A DNA stretch of 64,000 nucleotides from Bradyrhizobium sp. U87765 SZCCT0048 (GCF_018131225.1 NZ_JAFCMM010000006.1:124001-188000), one strand, 5' to 3'; positions 25,984 through 35,424 are shown, numbered from the stretch's first letter. Made by a program: numbers and translations. The notes: a model not told the origin generated them from the letters alone.

Positions 25984-28900
25984 CTAGCGCGGCGCGGCGG
26001 CGCCGTGCGGTTTGGTCCGCCGGACCGCCAGCCAGTTCTCGAACCGCTGCACCACGACGAAGAATGACGGCACGAACAGCACCGCGAGGCAGGTGGATGC
26101 GATCATGCCGCTGAACACGGTGATGCCGATCGACTTGCGGGCGCTGGCGCCTGCGCCGGTCGCGAGCACCAGCGGCGCGACGCCGAGAATGAACGCGAAT
26201 GACGTCATCACGATCGGGCGAAAACGGGCGCGCGCGGCTTCGATCGCCGCGGTGAGCAGCGGCTTGCCGTCGCGGACGTAAAGCTCGCGCGCGACCTCGA
26301 CGATCAGGATGGCGTTCTTGGCCGACAGTGCGATCAGCAGGATCAGGCCGATCTGGACGTAGAGATTGTTTTCGATCCGCAGTCCCGTCAGCACCGACAT
26401 CGGCCCCAGCAGCGACAGCGGCACGGCGAGGATGACCGCGATCGGCGCGTACCAGCTCTCGTACTGGCCCGCCAGCACGAGATAGACCAGCAGCATCGCG
26501 AGCCCGAACACATAGTAGATCTGCCGGCCGACCGCCTTCTCCTGGAACGACATCGCCGTCCATTCGTAGGCCATGCCGCGCGGCAGGGTTTTGGCTGCGA
26601 TCTCCTCCATCAGCGCCATCGCCTGGCCGGAGCTGAAGCCCGGTGCCGGCAGGCCGACGACCGTCGCGGCAGGATAGAGATTGTAGAGGCTGACCAGCGA
26701 CGAGCCGACCGTCGGCGTCACCCTGGCCACAGTCCCCAGCGGAATCATGCTGCCATCCTGGTTGCGCACCATCAGGCTCTCCATGTCCTGCGGACGCAGG
26801 CGGAACGGGGCATCCGCCTGGGCGTAGATCTGGAAGGTGCGGCCGAACCGGTTGAACTGGCTGACATAGGTCGACCCGAGATAGCCGGCGAGGGTGGAGA
26901 ACACCTGGTCGGTCGAGACGTGGAGCGTCTGGATCTTGACCCGGTCGACCTCGACGTTGAATTGCGGCACCGCCGAGCGGAACGGCGAACTGACCCGCTG
27001 CAGCGCGCTCTGGGTGGCGGCGTTGGCGACGACGGCATTGGTCACAGCCTGCAGCTTGCCATAGTCGGAGCTGCCGTCGCGCAGTTCAACCTGCATGGCA
27101 AAGCCCGCGGCATTGCCGATGCCCTGGATCGGCGGCGGCGGCAGCACGATGATGCGCGCCTCGTCGATCGCGGCGAGCGACTGGTTGAGGCCGACGACCA
27201 GCGAGCGCAGGTCCTCGCCGGCGCCGCGCGCGCTCCAGTCCTTGAGCACGATGTAGGCGACGCCGGCATTGGCGAGGCTGGCGCTGTTGTCGAGGGCGGA
27301 AATGCCGGAAATGCCGATGGCGTGGGCGACGCCCGGCGTCTTGCCGGCGATCTCGCTGACCCGGTCGAGCACGCGCCGGGTGCGGTCTAGCGCGGCGCCG
27401 TCCGGCAGCTGGACGGCCGCCAGCAGGTAGCCCTGGTCCTCGATCGGCAGGAAGCCTGTCGGCACGCGCGCGAGGCCATAGCCGCCGATGCCGATCAGGG
27501 CCAGCGCCACCAGCACCGCGGCGCCGCTGTGCCCCACCAGCCAGCCGATCAGGCCGGCATAGCCGCGTTCGATGCGGGCATAGACGGCATTGAAGCCGCG
27601 GTAGAAGCGGTTGCGATGGTCCGCCGGCACCGGCGGCCGCAGCCACAGCGCGCATTGGGTCGGCTTGAGTGTCGCGGCATTGACGGCGCTGATCAGCGCG
27701 GTCGCGGCAATGACCAGGGCGAACTGGGCATAGATCCGCCCGGTGAGGCCGGGCAGGAACGCGGCCGGCAGGAACACCGAGACCAGCACCAGCGTGATGC
27801 CGATGATCGGGCCGAACAGCTGATCCATGGCGCTGATCGCCGCCTGCGGTCCGGACATGCCGCGCTCGATGTTGTGGGCCGCACCCTCGACCACGACGAT
27901 GGCGTCGTCGACCACGATGCCAATGGCGAGCACGATGGCAAACAGCGTCGACAGATTGACGGTGAAGCCGAGCGCGGCCATGGCGGCGAACGCGCCGATG
28001 ATGGTGACCGGGACGGTCGTTGCCGGCACGAGCATCGCCCGCCAGTCCTGCAGGAACACCAGGATCACCACGAGAACGAGAATGGCAGCCTCGACCAGCG
28101 TCTTGTAGACCTCGTCGATCGAGGCGGTGACGAACTTCGTGGTGTCGAAGGGGATGTCGAAGGTCAGCCCGGACGGGAAGCCGCCGGACAGCTCGGCCAT
28201 CCGGGCGCGAACCGCGTTGGCGACATCGAGCGCGTTGGCGCCCGGCGACTGGAACACACCGATGCCCGCGGCCGGACGCCGGTCGAGCGAGAACACCTGG
28301 CTGTAGGTCTGGGCGCCGAGCTCGACGCGGCCGACGTCGCGCAGCCGCGTCACGTCACCGTTGTCGCCGGTCTTGACGATCACGTTCCCGAACTGGGCGG
28401 CATCGTCGAAGCGGCCGTTGACATTGAGCGTGTACTGGAACGCCTGTCCAGCCGGCGTCGGCGGCATGCCGACCTGTCCGGCGGTGACCTGCTGGCTCTG
28501 CTGCTGCACCGCCTGCACGACGTCCTGGGGCATCAGGCCGCGCGACTGCAGCCGCGTCGGGTCGAGCCACAGCCGCATCGAGTACTGGCCGGCGCCGAAC
28601 ACCGTGACGTTGCCGACGCCGGGAATGCGTGCGAGCTCGTCCTTGATGTTGATGGTGGCGTAGTTGCTGAGATAGAGGCTGTCGTAGCGTGCCTCCGGCG
28701 AGGTCAGCGTCACGAACATCAGGATCGCCGTCGAGCGCTTCTGGACGTTGACGCCTTGCGTCTGCACCGCCTGCGGCAGCGATGACAGCGCACTCGACAC
28801 GCGGTTCTGCACCAGCACCTGCGCGAAGTTGAGATCGGTGCCGATGCTGAACGTCACGGTCAGGGTGTAGGTGCCGTCGGCGCCGCTGTAGGACTGCATG

Positions 28901-29133
28901 TACAGCATGCTCTCGACGCCGTTGACCTGCTGCTCGATCGGCAGCGCCACGGTGTCGACGACGGTCTGCGCGCTGGCGCCGGGATAGCGCGTCGTCACCT
29001 GCACGGTCGGCGGCACGACGTCCGGATACTGCGCGACCGGAAGGCCGAGCAGCGCCACCGCGCCGATCAGCACCATCAGCACGGCGATGACGTTGGCGAG
29101 CACAGGCCGTTCGATGAAGAATTTCGAGATCAT
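25984..29133 (-). CDS. RND multidrug efflux permease (HAE1/AcrB family)
   Basis: A 1049-residue inner-membrane proton antiporter of usual AcrB length. N-terminal MISKFFIERPVLANVIAVLMVLIGAVALLGLPVAQYPDVVPPTV is diagnostic. VDDAIVVVEGAAHNIERGM carries the paired transmembrane Asp residues, and the second half repeats the fold (LVLAGQYESWYAPIAVILAVPLSLLGP). It exports hydrophobic drugs from the periplasm with the adaptor encoded just upstream. No outer-membrane TolC-type gene is in the window, so a shared one must be used. Confidence 0.93.
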   Translation of the reverse strand: MISKFFIERPVLANVIAVLMVLIGAVALLGLPVAQYPDVVPPTVQVTTRYPGASAQTVVDTVALPIEQQVNGVESMLYMQSYSGADGTYTLTVTFSIGTDLNFAQVLVQNRVSSALSSLPQAVQTQGVNVQKRSTAILMFVTLTSPEARYDSLYLSNYATINIKDELARIPGVGNVTVFGAGQYSMRLWLDPTRLQSRGLMPQDVVQAVQQQSQQVTAGQVGMPPTPAGQAFQYTLNVNGRFDDAAQFGNVIVKTGDNGDVTRLRDVGRVELGAQTYSQVFSLDRRPAAGIGVFQSPGANALDVANAVRARMAELSGGFPSGLTFDIPFDTTKFVTASIDEVYKTLVEAAILVLVVILVFLQDWRAMLVPATTVPVTIIGAFAAMAALGFTVNLSTLFAIVLAIGIVVDDAIVVVEGAAHNIERGMSGPQAAISAMDQLFGPIIGITLVLVSVFLPAAFLPGLTGRIYAQFALVIAATALISAVNAATLKPTQCALWLRPPVPADHRNRFYRGFNAVYARIERGYAGLIGWLVGHSGAAVLVALALIGIGGYGLARVPTGFLPIEDQGYLLAAVQLPDGAALDRTRRVLDRVSEIAGKTPGVAHAIGISGISALDNSASLANAGVAYIVLKDWSARGAGEDLRSLVVGLNQSLAAIDEARIIVLPPPPIQGIGNAAGFAMQVELRDGSSDYGKLQAVTNAVVANAATQSALQRVSSPFRSAVPQFNVEVDRVKIQTLHVSTDQVFSTLAGYLGSTYVSQFNRFGRTFQIYAQADAPFRLRPQDMESLMVRNQDGSMIPLGTVARVTPTVGSSLVSLYNLYPAATVVGLPAPGFSSGQAMALMEEIAAKTLPRGMAYEWTAMSFQEKAVGRQIYYVFGLAMLLVYLVLAGQYESWYAPIAVILAVPLSLLGPMSVLTGLRIENNLYVQIGLILLIALSAKNAILIVEVARELYVRDGKPLLTAAIEAARARFRPIVMTSFAFILGVAPLVLATGAGASARKSIGITVFSGMIASTCLAVLFVPSFFVVVQRFENWLAVRRTKPHGAAAPR

Positions 29134-29142
29134 GCGCGATCC

Positions 29143-30354
29143 CTATCTGTCCGCAGCGCGGCTCTGTCCGGCGACCCGCTGCACCGGGTCGACCTTCTGG
29201 CCGGGGATGGCGCGCAGCAGGCCGGACACCACGATGAGGTCGTCGGCGGCGATGCCTTTCTCGATCACCCGCAGTTCGCCCAGCACCGGTCCGGTCTCGA
29301 CCTTGCGCTGCTCGACGACATTGTCCTTGTTGACCACCAGCACATAGCGACCGCCCTGGTCGCTGCCGAGCGCGACATCCGGTACCAGCAAGCTGTCCGG
29401 CGTTTCGCTGAGCGGTACCCGGACGCGGACGAAATAGCCCGGCAGCAGCGCGCGATCGGCGTTGGGCAGGATGCCGCGCACGGTGAGTGTGCCGGTCGAC
29501 TGATTGACGGTCGGCGCGGCATAGTCGAGCTTGCCGACGTGGGGATAGCCGGTGTCGGTCTGCAGGCCGACCTCGACGCGGATCTTCTGCAGGTCGTCCG
29601 ACGTCAGGCCCTGGCGCATCGCGCCGGCATGGATGCGGATGACGTCCTGCTCGCTGACCGTGAAGTTGACGTAGATCGGATCGAGCTGGACGATGGTCGC
29701 AAGCTGCGTCGGCGAGGCAGCGCCGACCAGTTCGCCGATCGAGACGAGATGCGCGCTGACGATGCCGTCGAACGGCGCCTTGACGCTGGTGTAGCCGTAA
29801 TTGACATCGGCGATGCGGGTGTTGACCTGCGCCTGCTGCAGGTTGGCGCGGGCATTGTCGCGGGTGGCGGCGGATTGCTCGAAGGTCGCCTGCGATGCGA
29901 ATTGCTTGGCGGCGAGATCCGACTGGCGCTTGTAGTCGGCCTCGGACTGGGTGAGAGAAGCCTGGGCGCCGGCTTCCGCCGCCTGCGCCTGCTCGAGCTT
30001 GAGTTTGTAGGTCTGCGGCTCGATCGTGAACAGCGTTGTGCCTTGCTTGACGAAGGCGCCATCCCTGTAGTCGATGGCCTCGAGCACGCCCTGCACGCGC
30101 GCGACGAGGTCGACGATCTTCACCGGCGCGGTGTTGCCGGTGGCTTCGAGATAACGCGTCACCGATTGGCGCTGCGGCGGTGCGACCTCGACCTTCGGCG
30201 CGGGTGGCGGAACGAAGTTGTTGTCGTCGCATCCGCAGAGGATGGCGAGGCATCCGGTCGCGGCGATCAGCGCGGTCGGTGTGCGCGAACGCCGCGCGGC
30301 GATTCCGGCGTTGCTGCGGCGCATCTTCCCCATCGAAGGTGCAGTGGACGTCAT
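29143..30354 (-). CDS. RND efflux periplasmic adaptor (membrane fusion protein)
   Basis: A 403-residue AcrA/MexA-type adaptor. The N-terminal TALIAATGCLAILCGCDDN has a lipobox with lipidation Cys. VAPPQRQSVTRYLEATGNTAPVKIVDLVARVQGVLEAIDYRDGAFVKQG is the lipoyl half, an alpha-helical hairpin rich in Ala/Gln/Asp follows, then FDGIVSAHLVSIGELV and the beta-barrel. Internal Met codons at positions 8 and 11 are alternative starts. It bridges the pump to an outer-membrane channel and lies 9 bp upstream of the permease gene in one operon. Confidence 0.92.
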   Translation of the reverse strand: MTSTAPSMGKMRRSNAGIAARRSRTPTALIAATGCLAILCGCDDNNFVPPPAPKVEVAPPQRQSVTRYLEATGNTAPVKIVDLVARVQGVLEAIDYRDGAFVKQGTTLFTIEPQTYKLKLEQAQAAEAGAQASLTQSEADYKRQSDLAAKQFASQATFEQSAATRDNARANLQQAQVNTRIADVNYGYTSVKAPFDGIVSAHLVSIGELVGAASPTQLATIVQLDPIYVNFTVSEQDVIRIHAGAMRQGLTSDDLQKIRVEVGLQTDTGYPHVGKLDYAAPTVNQSTGTLTVRGILPNADRALLPGYFVRVRVPLSETPDSLLVPDVALGSDQGGRYVLVVNKDNVVEQRKVETGPVLGELRVIEKGIAADDLIVVSGLLRAIPGQKVDPVQRVAGQSRAADR

Positions 30355-30534
30355 GGCCGTCCTCCCTGTCGATCGCGTTCGGCGGTGCCGCGCGGCATCA
30401 TCGGGACATTAGCGCTTGATGAAGAATTCAAAAACAGGCAGTCTGGTCGGGATTGAGGTCTCTCTGCTGATCAGTTGTCTGATCTGACGTGATCGAAGCC
30501 GCCTTCATTGAAGGCAAAGTGCTGGAGATCCGAA

Positions 30535-30624
30535 ATGCCTCTCTCAAGTGAAATGCCACTTTCAAGTGAGATGCCACTTTCAAGTGAGATGTCCTTTGCA
30601 AGTGAGATATCTCTTGCAGGCGAA
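30535..30624 (+). repeat. 18-bp tandem repeat at the 5' end of the secreted protein gene
   Basis: Five in-frame units; units 2 and 3 are identical (ATGCCACTTTCAAGTGAG), unit 1 differs by silent changes, and units 4 and 5 are diverged. A sixth, strongly decayed unit may follow to 30642. The first four units each begin with ATG, giving four in-frame potential starts at 30535, 30553, 30571 and 30589. Base composition is far more AT-rich than the surroundings. Confidence 0.85.
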
Positions 30625-31551
30625 ACGTGTCTTTCAGATGTGGCTCATCATGTTGAGCGTCGTGCCGCGACGCAAGTCATTTCAGCCGCAGCGGCAAACC
30701 TGGTTCTGACAAGCCTGGTTCTGACAGGGCTTGTTTTCACTGGTCCGGTTGCGGCGCAGCAACCGACCCAGGCGCAACGCGATGCGGTTCGCGCCGCATG
30801 CCGGTCGGACTATGAAGCGCACTGCGCAAGCGTGCCGCCGGGCGGCAAGCCGGCGTTGATGTGTCTGCAGAAAAATCTGGCCAGCCTGTCGGAGCCTTGC
30901 CAGCGCGCAGTCAACGCGATCGTGGGCTCGGCTGCGCCGACGCCAGCGCCCGCTCCTGCCGCTGCGCCTCCCGCGCCAGCAGCTGCCGCGCCGACGCCTG
31001 CGGCTGCTGCAACGCCCGCTGCGGCCCCCGCGGCGTCAGCCCCCGCTGCGTCGATGGCCGCGCCTGCCACTCCATCCGCCGCAGCGCCCGCGGCGCCGGC
31101 AGCAGTGCCCAAGGCTGCGATGGCAACTGGCGCGAAACGTCCGACTCAAGCTCAGGTTGCGGCGATCCGGAGCGCCTGCCGGGCTGATTATCAGGCGGCG
31201 TGCGCCGGGGTGCCCACGGGTGGCGCTGCGGCGTTGAGCTGCCTGCAGAAGAATGTCGCGGCGCTGTCGGCTCCCTGTCAGCAGGCGGTCAATGCGGCGG
31301 GTGGGTCGCCGGACGTTGCCGCCCCGGCGGCATCCGGCGGCGCGCCGGCGATGGCTGCGCCCGCCGCGATGCCGCGCGCGATGTCGCCGCGCCAGGAGAT
31401 TGCGATGGTCAGATCGTCGTGCGGGCGTGATCTCCGCATGCTGTGCGGCGATGTCCCCTTGGGCGGCGGACGTGTGATTGAATGCCTGCGCGCCAACGAG
31501 GCGTCGCTGTCGCCTCGCTGCCAGAGCGTGATGGTGGGAATGCGCCGGTAG
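30535..31551 (+). CDS. Secreted cysteine-rich-repeat protein with N-terminal tandem hexapeptides
   Basis: A 338-residue protein starting at ATG 30535 (GGAG seven bases before). Residues 1-30 are five copies of a hexapeptide (MPLSSE x3, MSFASE, ISLAGE). A hydrophobic export segment NLVLTSLVLTGLVFTGPVAAQ covers about 55-75. Three Cys-rich repeats with four Cys each follow (CRSDYEAHC...CLQKN...PC; CRADYQAAC...CLQKN...PC; CGRDLRMLC...CLRAN...RC), similar to the GLG1-type Cys-rich repeat. They are linked by long Ala/Pro-rich stretches. Function unknown; an envelope location is likely. Confidence 0.75.
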   Translation: MPLSSEMPLSSEMPLSSEMSFASEISLAGETCLSDVAHHVERRAATQVISAAAANLVLTSLVLTGLVFTGPVAAQQPTQAQRDAVRAACRSDYEAHCASVPPGGKPALMCLQKNLASLSEPCQRAVNAIVGSAAPTPAPAPAAAPPAPAAAAPTPAAAATPAAAPAASAPAASMAAPATPSAAAPAAPAAVPKAAMATGAKRPTQAQVAAIRSACRADYQAACAGVPTGGAAALSCLQKNVAALSAPCQQAVNAAGGSPDVAAPAASGGAPAMAAPAAMPRAMSPRQEIAMVRSSCGRDLRMLCGDVPLGGGRVIECLRANEASLSPRCQSVMVGMRR

Positions 31552-31620
31552 TATCGGATTGTGTCGCGGAGGTTTTGCAAGCTCGTCGTTCGTATCCAGG
31601 TGCAGCGTAGGGAGAGTCTG

Positions 31621-31860
31621 ATGAAGCGCGTCATCTTCGGACTGCTGGTCGTGGTCGGGATCACGGCATTCGGAGCGGGTGGTGCAACCGCAGCTCCGGC
31701 GCCGGACACGCCGCTGGCCCGTGCCGGGTCATCGGTCAGCCAGCCGTTCACGCCGGCCTATTATGTCGTTCGCCGTGGCTATTATGGCCCACGGGGCGGC
31801 TGCAGGCGTGTGCGCGTCTGCGGCCCTTACGGCTGTGTCTGGCGACGGCGCTGCTGGTAA
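31621..31860 (+). CDS. Small secreted Gly/Tyr/Cys/Arg-rich protein
   Basis: A 79-residue protein starting after GGGAGAG. MKRVIFGLLVVVGITAFGAGGATAAPAPD is a clean Sec signal peptide; the mature part ends YYVVRRGYYGPRGGCRRVRVCGPYGCVWRRRCW with four Cys and many Arg/Tyr. Short exported proteins of this composition are frequent in rhizobia and relatives. Function not known. It lies 69 bp downstream of the Cys-rich-repeat gene and may be co-transcribed. Confidence 0.7.
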   Translation: MKRVIFGLLVVVGITAFGAGGATAAPAPDTPLARAGSSVSQPFTPAYYVVRRGYYGPRGGCRRVRVCGPYGCVWRRRCW

Positions 31861-31940
31861 GCTCTCTCGCGCGCAAACCGGCGGCCAGGGCGAGCCTGCG
31901 ATCAGGCTCGCTGGCGCGGCTCCGCAAGGAAGCCGCGCGA

Positions 31941-32297
31941 TCACTCGCCGCGAAACGCGAGAATGAGCTGAATCAACCGGACGGACAGTACGAAATAGGA
32001 CGCCGCCAGAATGATCTGGAGGGTGAGGTGCCATGGCCGTCTCGACAGCTTGAACAGCCCGTCGACGAAATTCATGATCAGCAGCGCGATGCCAAAGAGC
32101 TCGACGCCGAGGCCGACGTAGTTGTGGCGCAGATAGCCGAACAGCTGGATCGCCGGCTCGGTACTCGAGACGTGGGCGCCGGCAGAAATGATCAGCGTGC
32201 CGACAATGATCTTCTCGACATGCTCGAAGACGGACTTGATGCCGTGTTCGACGTGCCTGGCGTAGAATGCGTGCCAGCCTCTTTCGTTCGCCTGCAT
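31941..32297 (-). CDS. Small inner-membrane protein of unknown function
   Basis: A 118-residue protein with a strong ribosome-binding site (AAGGAGG). Three or four hydrophobic segments are visible: VEKIIVGTLIISAGAHV, YVGLGVELFGIALLIMNFV and LTLQIILAASYFVLSVRLIQLILAF. The arrangement recalls small PsiE-like membrane proteins, but I cannot confirm that. It is isolated on the minus strand between plus-strand genes. The 309 bp upstream (32298-32606) contain no other clear gene. Confidence 0.7.
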   Translation of the reverse strand: MQANERGWHAFYARHVEHGIKSVFEHVEKIIVGTLIISAGAHVSSTEPAIQLFGYLRHNYVGLGVELFGIALLIMNFVDGLFKLSRRPWHLTLQIILAASYFVLSVRLIQLILAFRGE

Positions 32298-32606
32298 TCA
32301 GACCTCCTTGCGCGGTGAGGCGCGCGAGCTGCATGAACAGTTACGGTCGGTCCATGAACATTGCGGATGGAGCGGCACTATAGTGGAAGCGGGCGCCGGC
32401 CGGGAGCCGGCATGGATGCGCGGTGCGATGAGCCGGTGCGGCTGGCTGCTATTTTTCACAGGCTGATCTTTGCCGGGCCCTGGTGTAGAGTGCCGCGCTC
32501 CGTGCCTTTCGGCCGGAGACGGAAAGGGGTGCGTGACACGAAGCCGACAAGGCTCGCGCGCGCCGGATCAGGAAGGATGCAGTTGGACATGGTCAGGTCG
32601 GGTGGG

Positions 32607-32927
32607 ATGAAATCGGTGCTGATGGCTGTTCCGGCATTGATGCTGGCGACCGCGGCGCTGGCCGCGCCGCAGGGCGGTGGTTTCGTGGCGCAGCCGCCCG
32701 GTGTAGTCATGCAGGTTCGCCTGGTCTGCGACCAGTTCTGCAATTGCTGGTCGACGAAATACCGCGAGCGTCGCGGCCGTGAGCGGCCCGAGGACCTGAG
32801 CGGCCCGCGCTGCCCGCAGGGCGGTCACCTCAATTATTACTATCAGACCGGCGTGCCGAAGAACGAGACGCCGTTCGACAACGTCTTCGGCCTGTTCCCG
32901 CCGGGACCGTCCTATCGCTCCTGGTAG
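32607..32927 (+). CDS. Small exported protein of unknown function
   Basis: A 106-residue protein. MKSVLMAVPALMLATAALAAPQG is a signal peptide with AxA cleavage. The mature part has VRLVCDQFCNCWSTKYRERR (three Cys) and ends with PFDNVFGLFPPGPSYRSW. The start at 32607 follows GGGTGGG; 32577 or 32589 are possible upstream starts. No family is recognised; the same clustering of short exported proteins occurs 1 kb upstream. Confidence 0.65.
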   Translation: MKSVLMAVPALMLATAALAAPQGGGFVAQPPGVVMQVRLVCDQFCNCWSTKYRERRGRERPEDLSGPRCPQGGHLNYYYQTGVPKNETPFDNVFGLFPPGPSYRSW

Positions 32928-33046
32928 CCACGCGCGTCGCGATGCGCGGGGGCATCGGCGGAGCCGGCGCCCCATCGCCTGAAATCGCGCCGTCATGTTG
33001 GCGATGGCAGGATGCCGCGAGCTTATCCCCGGGCGTTCATCGACTC

Positions 33047-34117
33047 ATGAGACGGACGACGAGCCATCACATGCCGCGCGCGTTGAAACCGACCCTCGTG
33101 ATGGCTGCCTGCGGTCTGCTGGCGGGGATCGGCTATCGCTATTTTGGTGATGCCGCGGTCGAAGGCACCGCGGCGAACTACCTGCGCAGCGGCGTTCATG
33201 GTGTGGGACTGGCGCTCGCCGGATGGGGCGTTCATCTCTATTTCACGACAGGGCGCAGCGCGGGGGTGCGCCGATGGCCGTTGTGGGTGGATGTCGCCGT
33301 GCGCGCCGCCAGCATGGCGGTCGTCGTTGCCGTTCTGGCCGTGGTTCTCGAAGCCCTGCTGTACGGGGGGCCGATCGAGGCGCGATGGCTGTTCGTCGAC
33401 CTGCCGCGCATCGTCGCGCTGGCCTTCGTGACGTCGTTTGTGATCGGCGCGGTCTACGAAGTGACGCGGCTGGTCGGCAGCCGCGTCCTGCTGAACGTCA
33501 TTCTCGGGCGCTACCGTCGGCCGGTGCGGGAGGAGCGCGTCCTGATGTTCCTCGATCTTGCGGGCTCGACCGCGCTCGCGGAGGCGATGGGCGAGCTGCG
33601 GGTCCAGGATCTGTTGACCCGTTTCTTCTTCGACATCGACGCGGCCATTGTCAGGCATGGTGGTGAGGTGCATGCCTATGTCGGCGACGAGGTCATCGTC
33701 ATCTGGCCGCTCGGCAGTGAGGCCGCGCAGCGCTGCATCGCCTGCTTCTTCGCCATCGCCGATACGATCGCCGCGAAGGCCGAGGCCTATCGGCGCGAAT
33801 TCGGGATCGTTCCGGCCTTCCGCGCCGGTCTGCACGCCGGCCCGGTGATCATCAGCGAGTGCGGCGACTCGCGCCGCCAGATCGCCTATTTCGGCGATAC
33901 GGTGAATGTCACGGCGCGGCTCCAGGAGCAATGCAAGGCTGCGGGGCGGCCGCTGCTGTTGTCGGCGGATCTGCTCGGCCATGGGCGTCCGCCGCCTGAC
34001 ATTGTGATCGAGGCGCTCGGGTCCGTCCAGTTGCGGGGGCGGGCAGCGACGCTGGACGTGTTTACGGCAACGCGCCGTTCGGATGCGCCCGCTGCGGTTG
34101 CGCGCGTGATGTCGTAG
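33047..34117 (+). CDS. Membrane-anchored class III adenylate/guanylate cyclase
   Basis: About 356 residues. The N-terminal third has four hydrophobic segments (PTLVMAACGLLAGIGYRYF, YLRSGVHGVGLALAGWGVHLYF, AASMAVVVAVLAVVLEALLY, IVALAFVTSFVIGAVYEV). The cyclase domain begins LMFLDLAGSTALAEAMGEL with the first metal Asp, then HAYVGDEVIVIWPL with the second Asp, and AYFGDTVNVTARLQEQ near the transition-state Asn/Arg. It would make cAMP or cGMP in response to a membrane signal. The start could also be ATG 33071. No neighbour suggests a specific input. Confidence 0.87.
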   Translation: MRRTTSHHMPRALKPTLVMAACGLLAGIGYRYFGDAAVEGTAANYLRSGVHGVGLALAGWGVHLYFTTGRSAGVRRWPLWVDVAVRAASMAVVVAVLAVVLEALLYGGPIEARWLFVDLPRIVALAFVTSFVIGAVYEVTRLVGSRVLLNVILGRYRRPVREERVLMFLDLAGSTALAEAMGELRVQDLLTRFFFDIDAAIVRHGGEVHAYVGDEVIVIWPLGSEAAQRCIACFFAIADTIAAKAEAYRREFGIVPAFRAGLHAGPVIISECGDSRRQIAYFGDTVNVTARLQEQCKAAGRPLLLSADLLGHGRPPPDIVIEALGSVQLRGRAATLDVFTATRRSDAPAAVARVMS

Positions 34118-34169
34118 AGCCCGGTTGGCGATGGCGTGGGGCCGTCGCTCCGTTCGGGCTCACCATGCG

Positions 34170-35393
34170 TCAGCGTTCGTCGGCGATCACCTTGCCGTCG
34201 TTCGGCAGCGAGCCCGGCGCGACGAGATCGACGGCGCCGCGCAGCTTGGTGATGCCCTGCAGGGTGGTGGCGACGGCGCCGCGCAGGGCGTCGTCGATCG
34301 TGGTGGCCTCGGCCCTCAGCGTCATGGCATCGGTCTCGCCGTCGCGGCTGACCACGAGGCGCAGGCGGCCGAGCTCGGGATGGCGGCGGCCGACGTCGGC
34401 GATCTGTTCGGGGCGCACGAACATGCCCTTGACCTTGGCGGTCTGGTCGGCGCGGCCCATCCAGCCCTTGATGCGCATGTTGGTGCGCCCGCAGGCGCTG
34501 GCGCCGGGCAGGGCGGCGGTGAGATCGCCGAGCGCAAGGCGGATCCAGGGATGCTGCGGGGAGAGCGAGGTGACGACGATCTCGCCGACGTCGCCTTCGC
34601 GCACGGGATCGCCGGTGCCGGGCCGCACGATCTCCAGGATGAGGTCCTCGTTGACCACCATGCCGTCGCGCGCTGCGGTCTCGTAGGCGATGAAGCCGAG
34701 ATCAGCGGTGGCGAACGCCTGGTAGGCGTCGATGCCGCGGCCCTTGATCTCGTCCTGCAGCGATTTCGGAAATGCCGCGCCGGACACCAGCGCGCGGCGA
34801 ATCGAGGAGACGTCGCGGCCGGCGGTCACCGCCGCATCGAGCAGGATCTTGAGGAAGTCGGGCGTGCCGGCATAGGCGACGGGGTGATAGGCCTCGATCA
34901 GCTCGAACTGCTGCTCGGTGTTGCCGGGGCCGGCAGGGATCACCGCGCAGCCGAGCGCCCGCGCCGCGCTGTCGAAGATGAAGCCGCCGGGGGTCAGATG
35001 ATAGCTGAAGGTGTTGAGGATGACGTCGCCCGGGCGTACGCCCGCGGCATGAAGGAAACGTGCGCCGCGCCAGGGATCGATGGCGATCGGCTCGGGTTCG
35101 AAGATCGGGCCGGGCGACGTGAACAGGCGGGCGAACGTGCCGGGCGCTTCGTGCACGAAGCCGCCGAACGGCGGCTCGGCTTTGTGGCGCGCCGGCAGCT
35201 CGGACTTGCGCAGCACCGGCAGCCGCGCCAGCGCCGCGCGGTCGGTGACGGCGGCCGGTTCGACGCCGGCGAGGTGCTCGGCATAAGCCGGCGCGGCCAT
35301 CGCCTTGCGCAGCACGTCGGGCAGGCGGCCGAACAGCTCGGCATCGCGCTCGGCGGGGGAGCGGGTCTCGCGGGTGTCGTAGTGGTTGGTCAT
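34170..35393 (-). CDS. Phenylacetate-CoA ligase (PaaK)-like protein with altered P-loop
   Basis: A 407-residue member of the PaaK-like adenylate-forming group. The C-terminal half has YQAFATADLGFIAYET, VGEIVVTSLSPQHPWIRLALGDLT and MGRADQTAKVKGMFVRPEQI, all good matches in style. The usual phosphate loop SSGTTGKPT appears as LFTSPGPIFEP at residues 90-100, without the SGTTG core. Either it uses a different anchoring mode or it has changed function. It follows livF of the second importer by about 190 bp on the same strand, linked to acid activation. Confidence 0.82.
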   Translation of the reverse strand: MTNHYDTRETRSPAERDAELFGRLPDVLRKAMAAPAYAEHLAGVEPAAVTDRAALARLPVLRKSELPARHKAEPPFGGFVHEAPGTFARLFTSPGPIFEPEPIAIDPWRGARFLHAAGVRPGDVILNTFSYHLTPGGFIFDSAARALGCAVIPAGPGNTEQQFELIEAYHPVAYAGTPDFLKILLDAAVTAGRDVSSIRRALVSGAAFPKSLQDEIKGRGIDAYQAFATADLGFIAYETAARDGMVVNEDLILEIVRPGTGDPVREGDVGEIVVTSLSPQHPWIRLALGDLTAALPGASACGRTNMRIKGWMGRADQTAKVKGMFVRPEQIADVGRRHPELGRLRLVVSRDGETDAMTLRAEATTIDDALRGAVATTLQGITKLRGAVDLVAPGSLPNDGKVIADER

Positions 35394-35424
35394 GGCCGCT
35401 CTTTCGCTTCTGTCCTGTCGTTCT

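Noticed and set aside
30535..30642. CRISPR-like array
   Set aside because: Contiguous 18-bp units with no spacers, in frame within a coding region.
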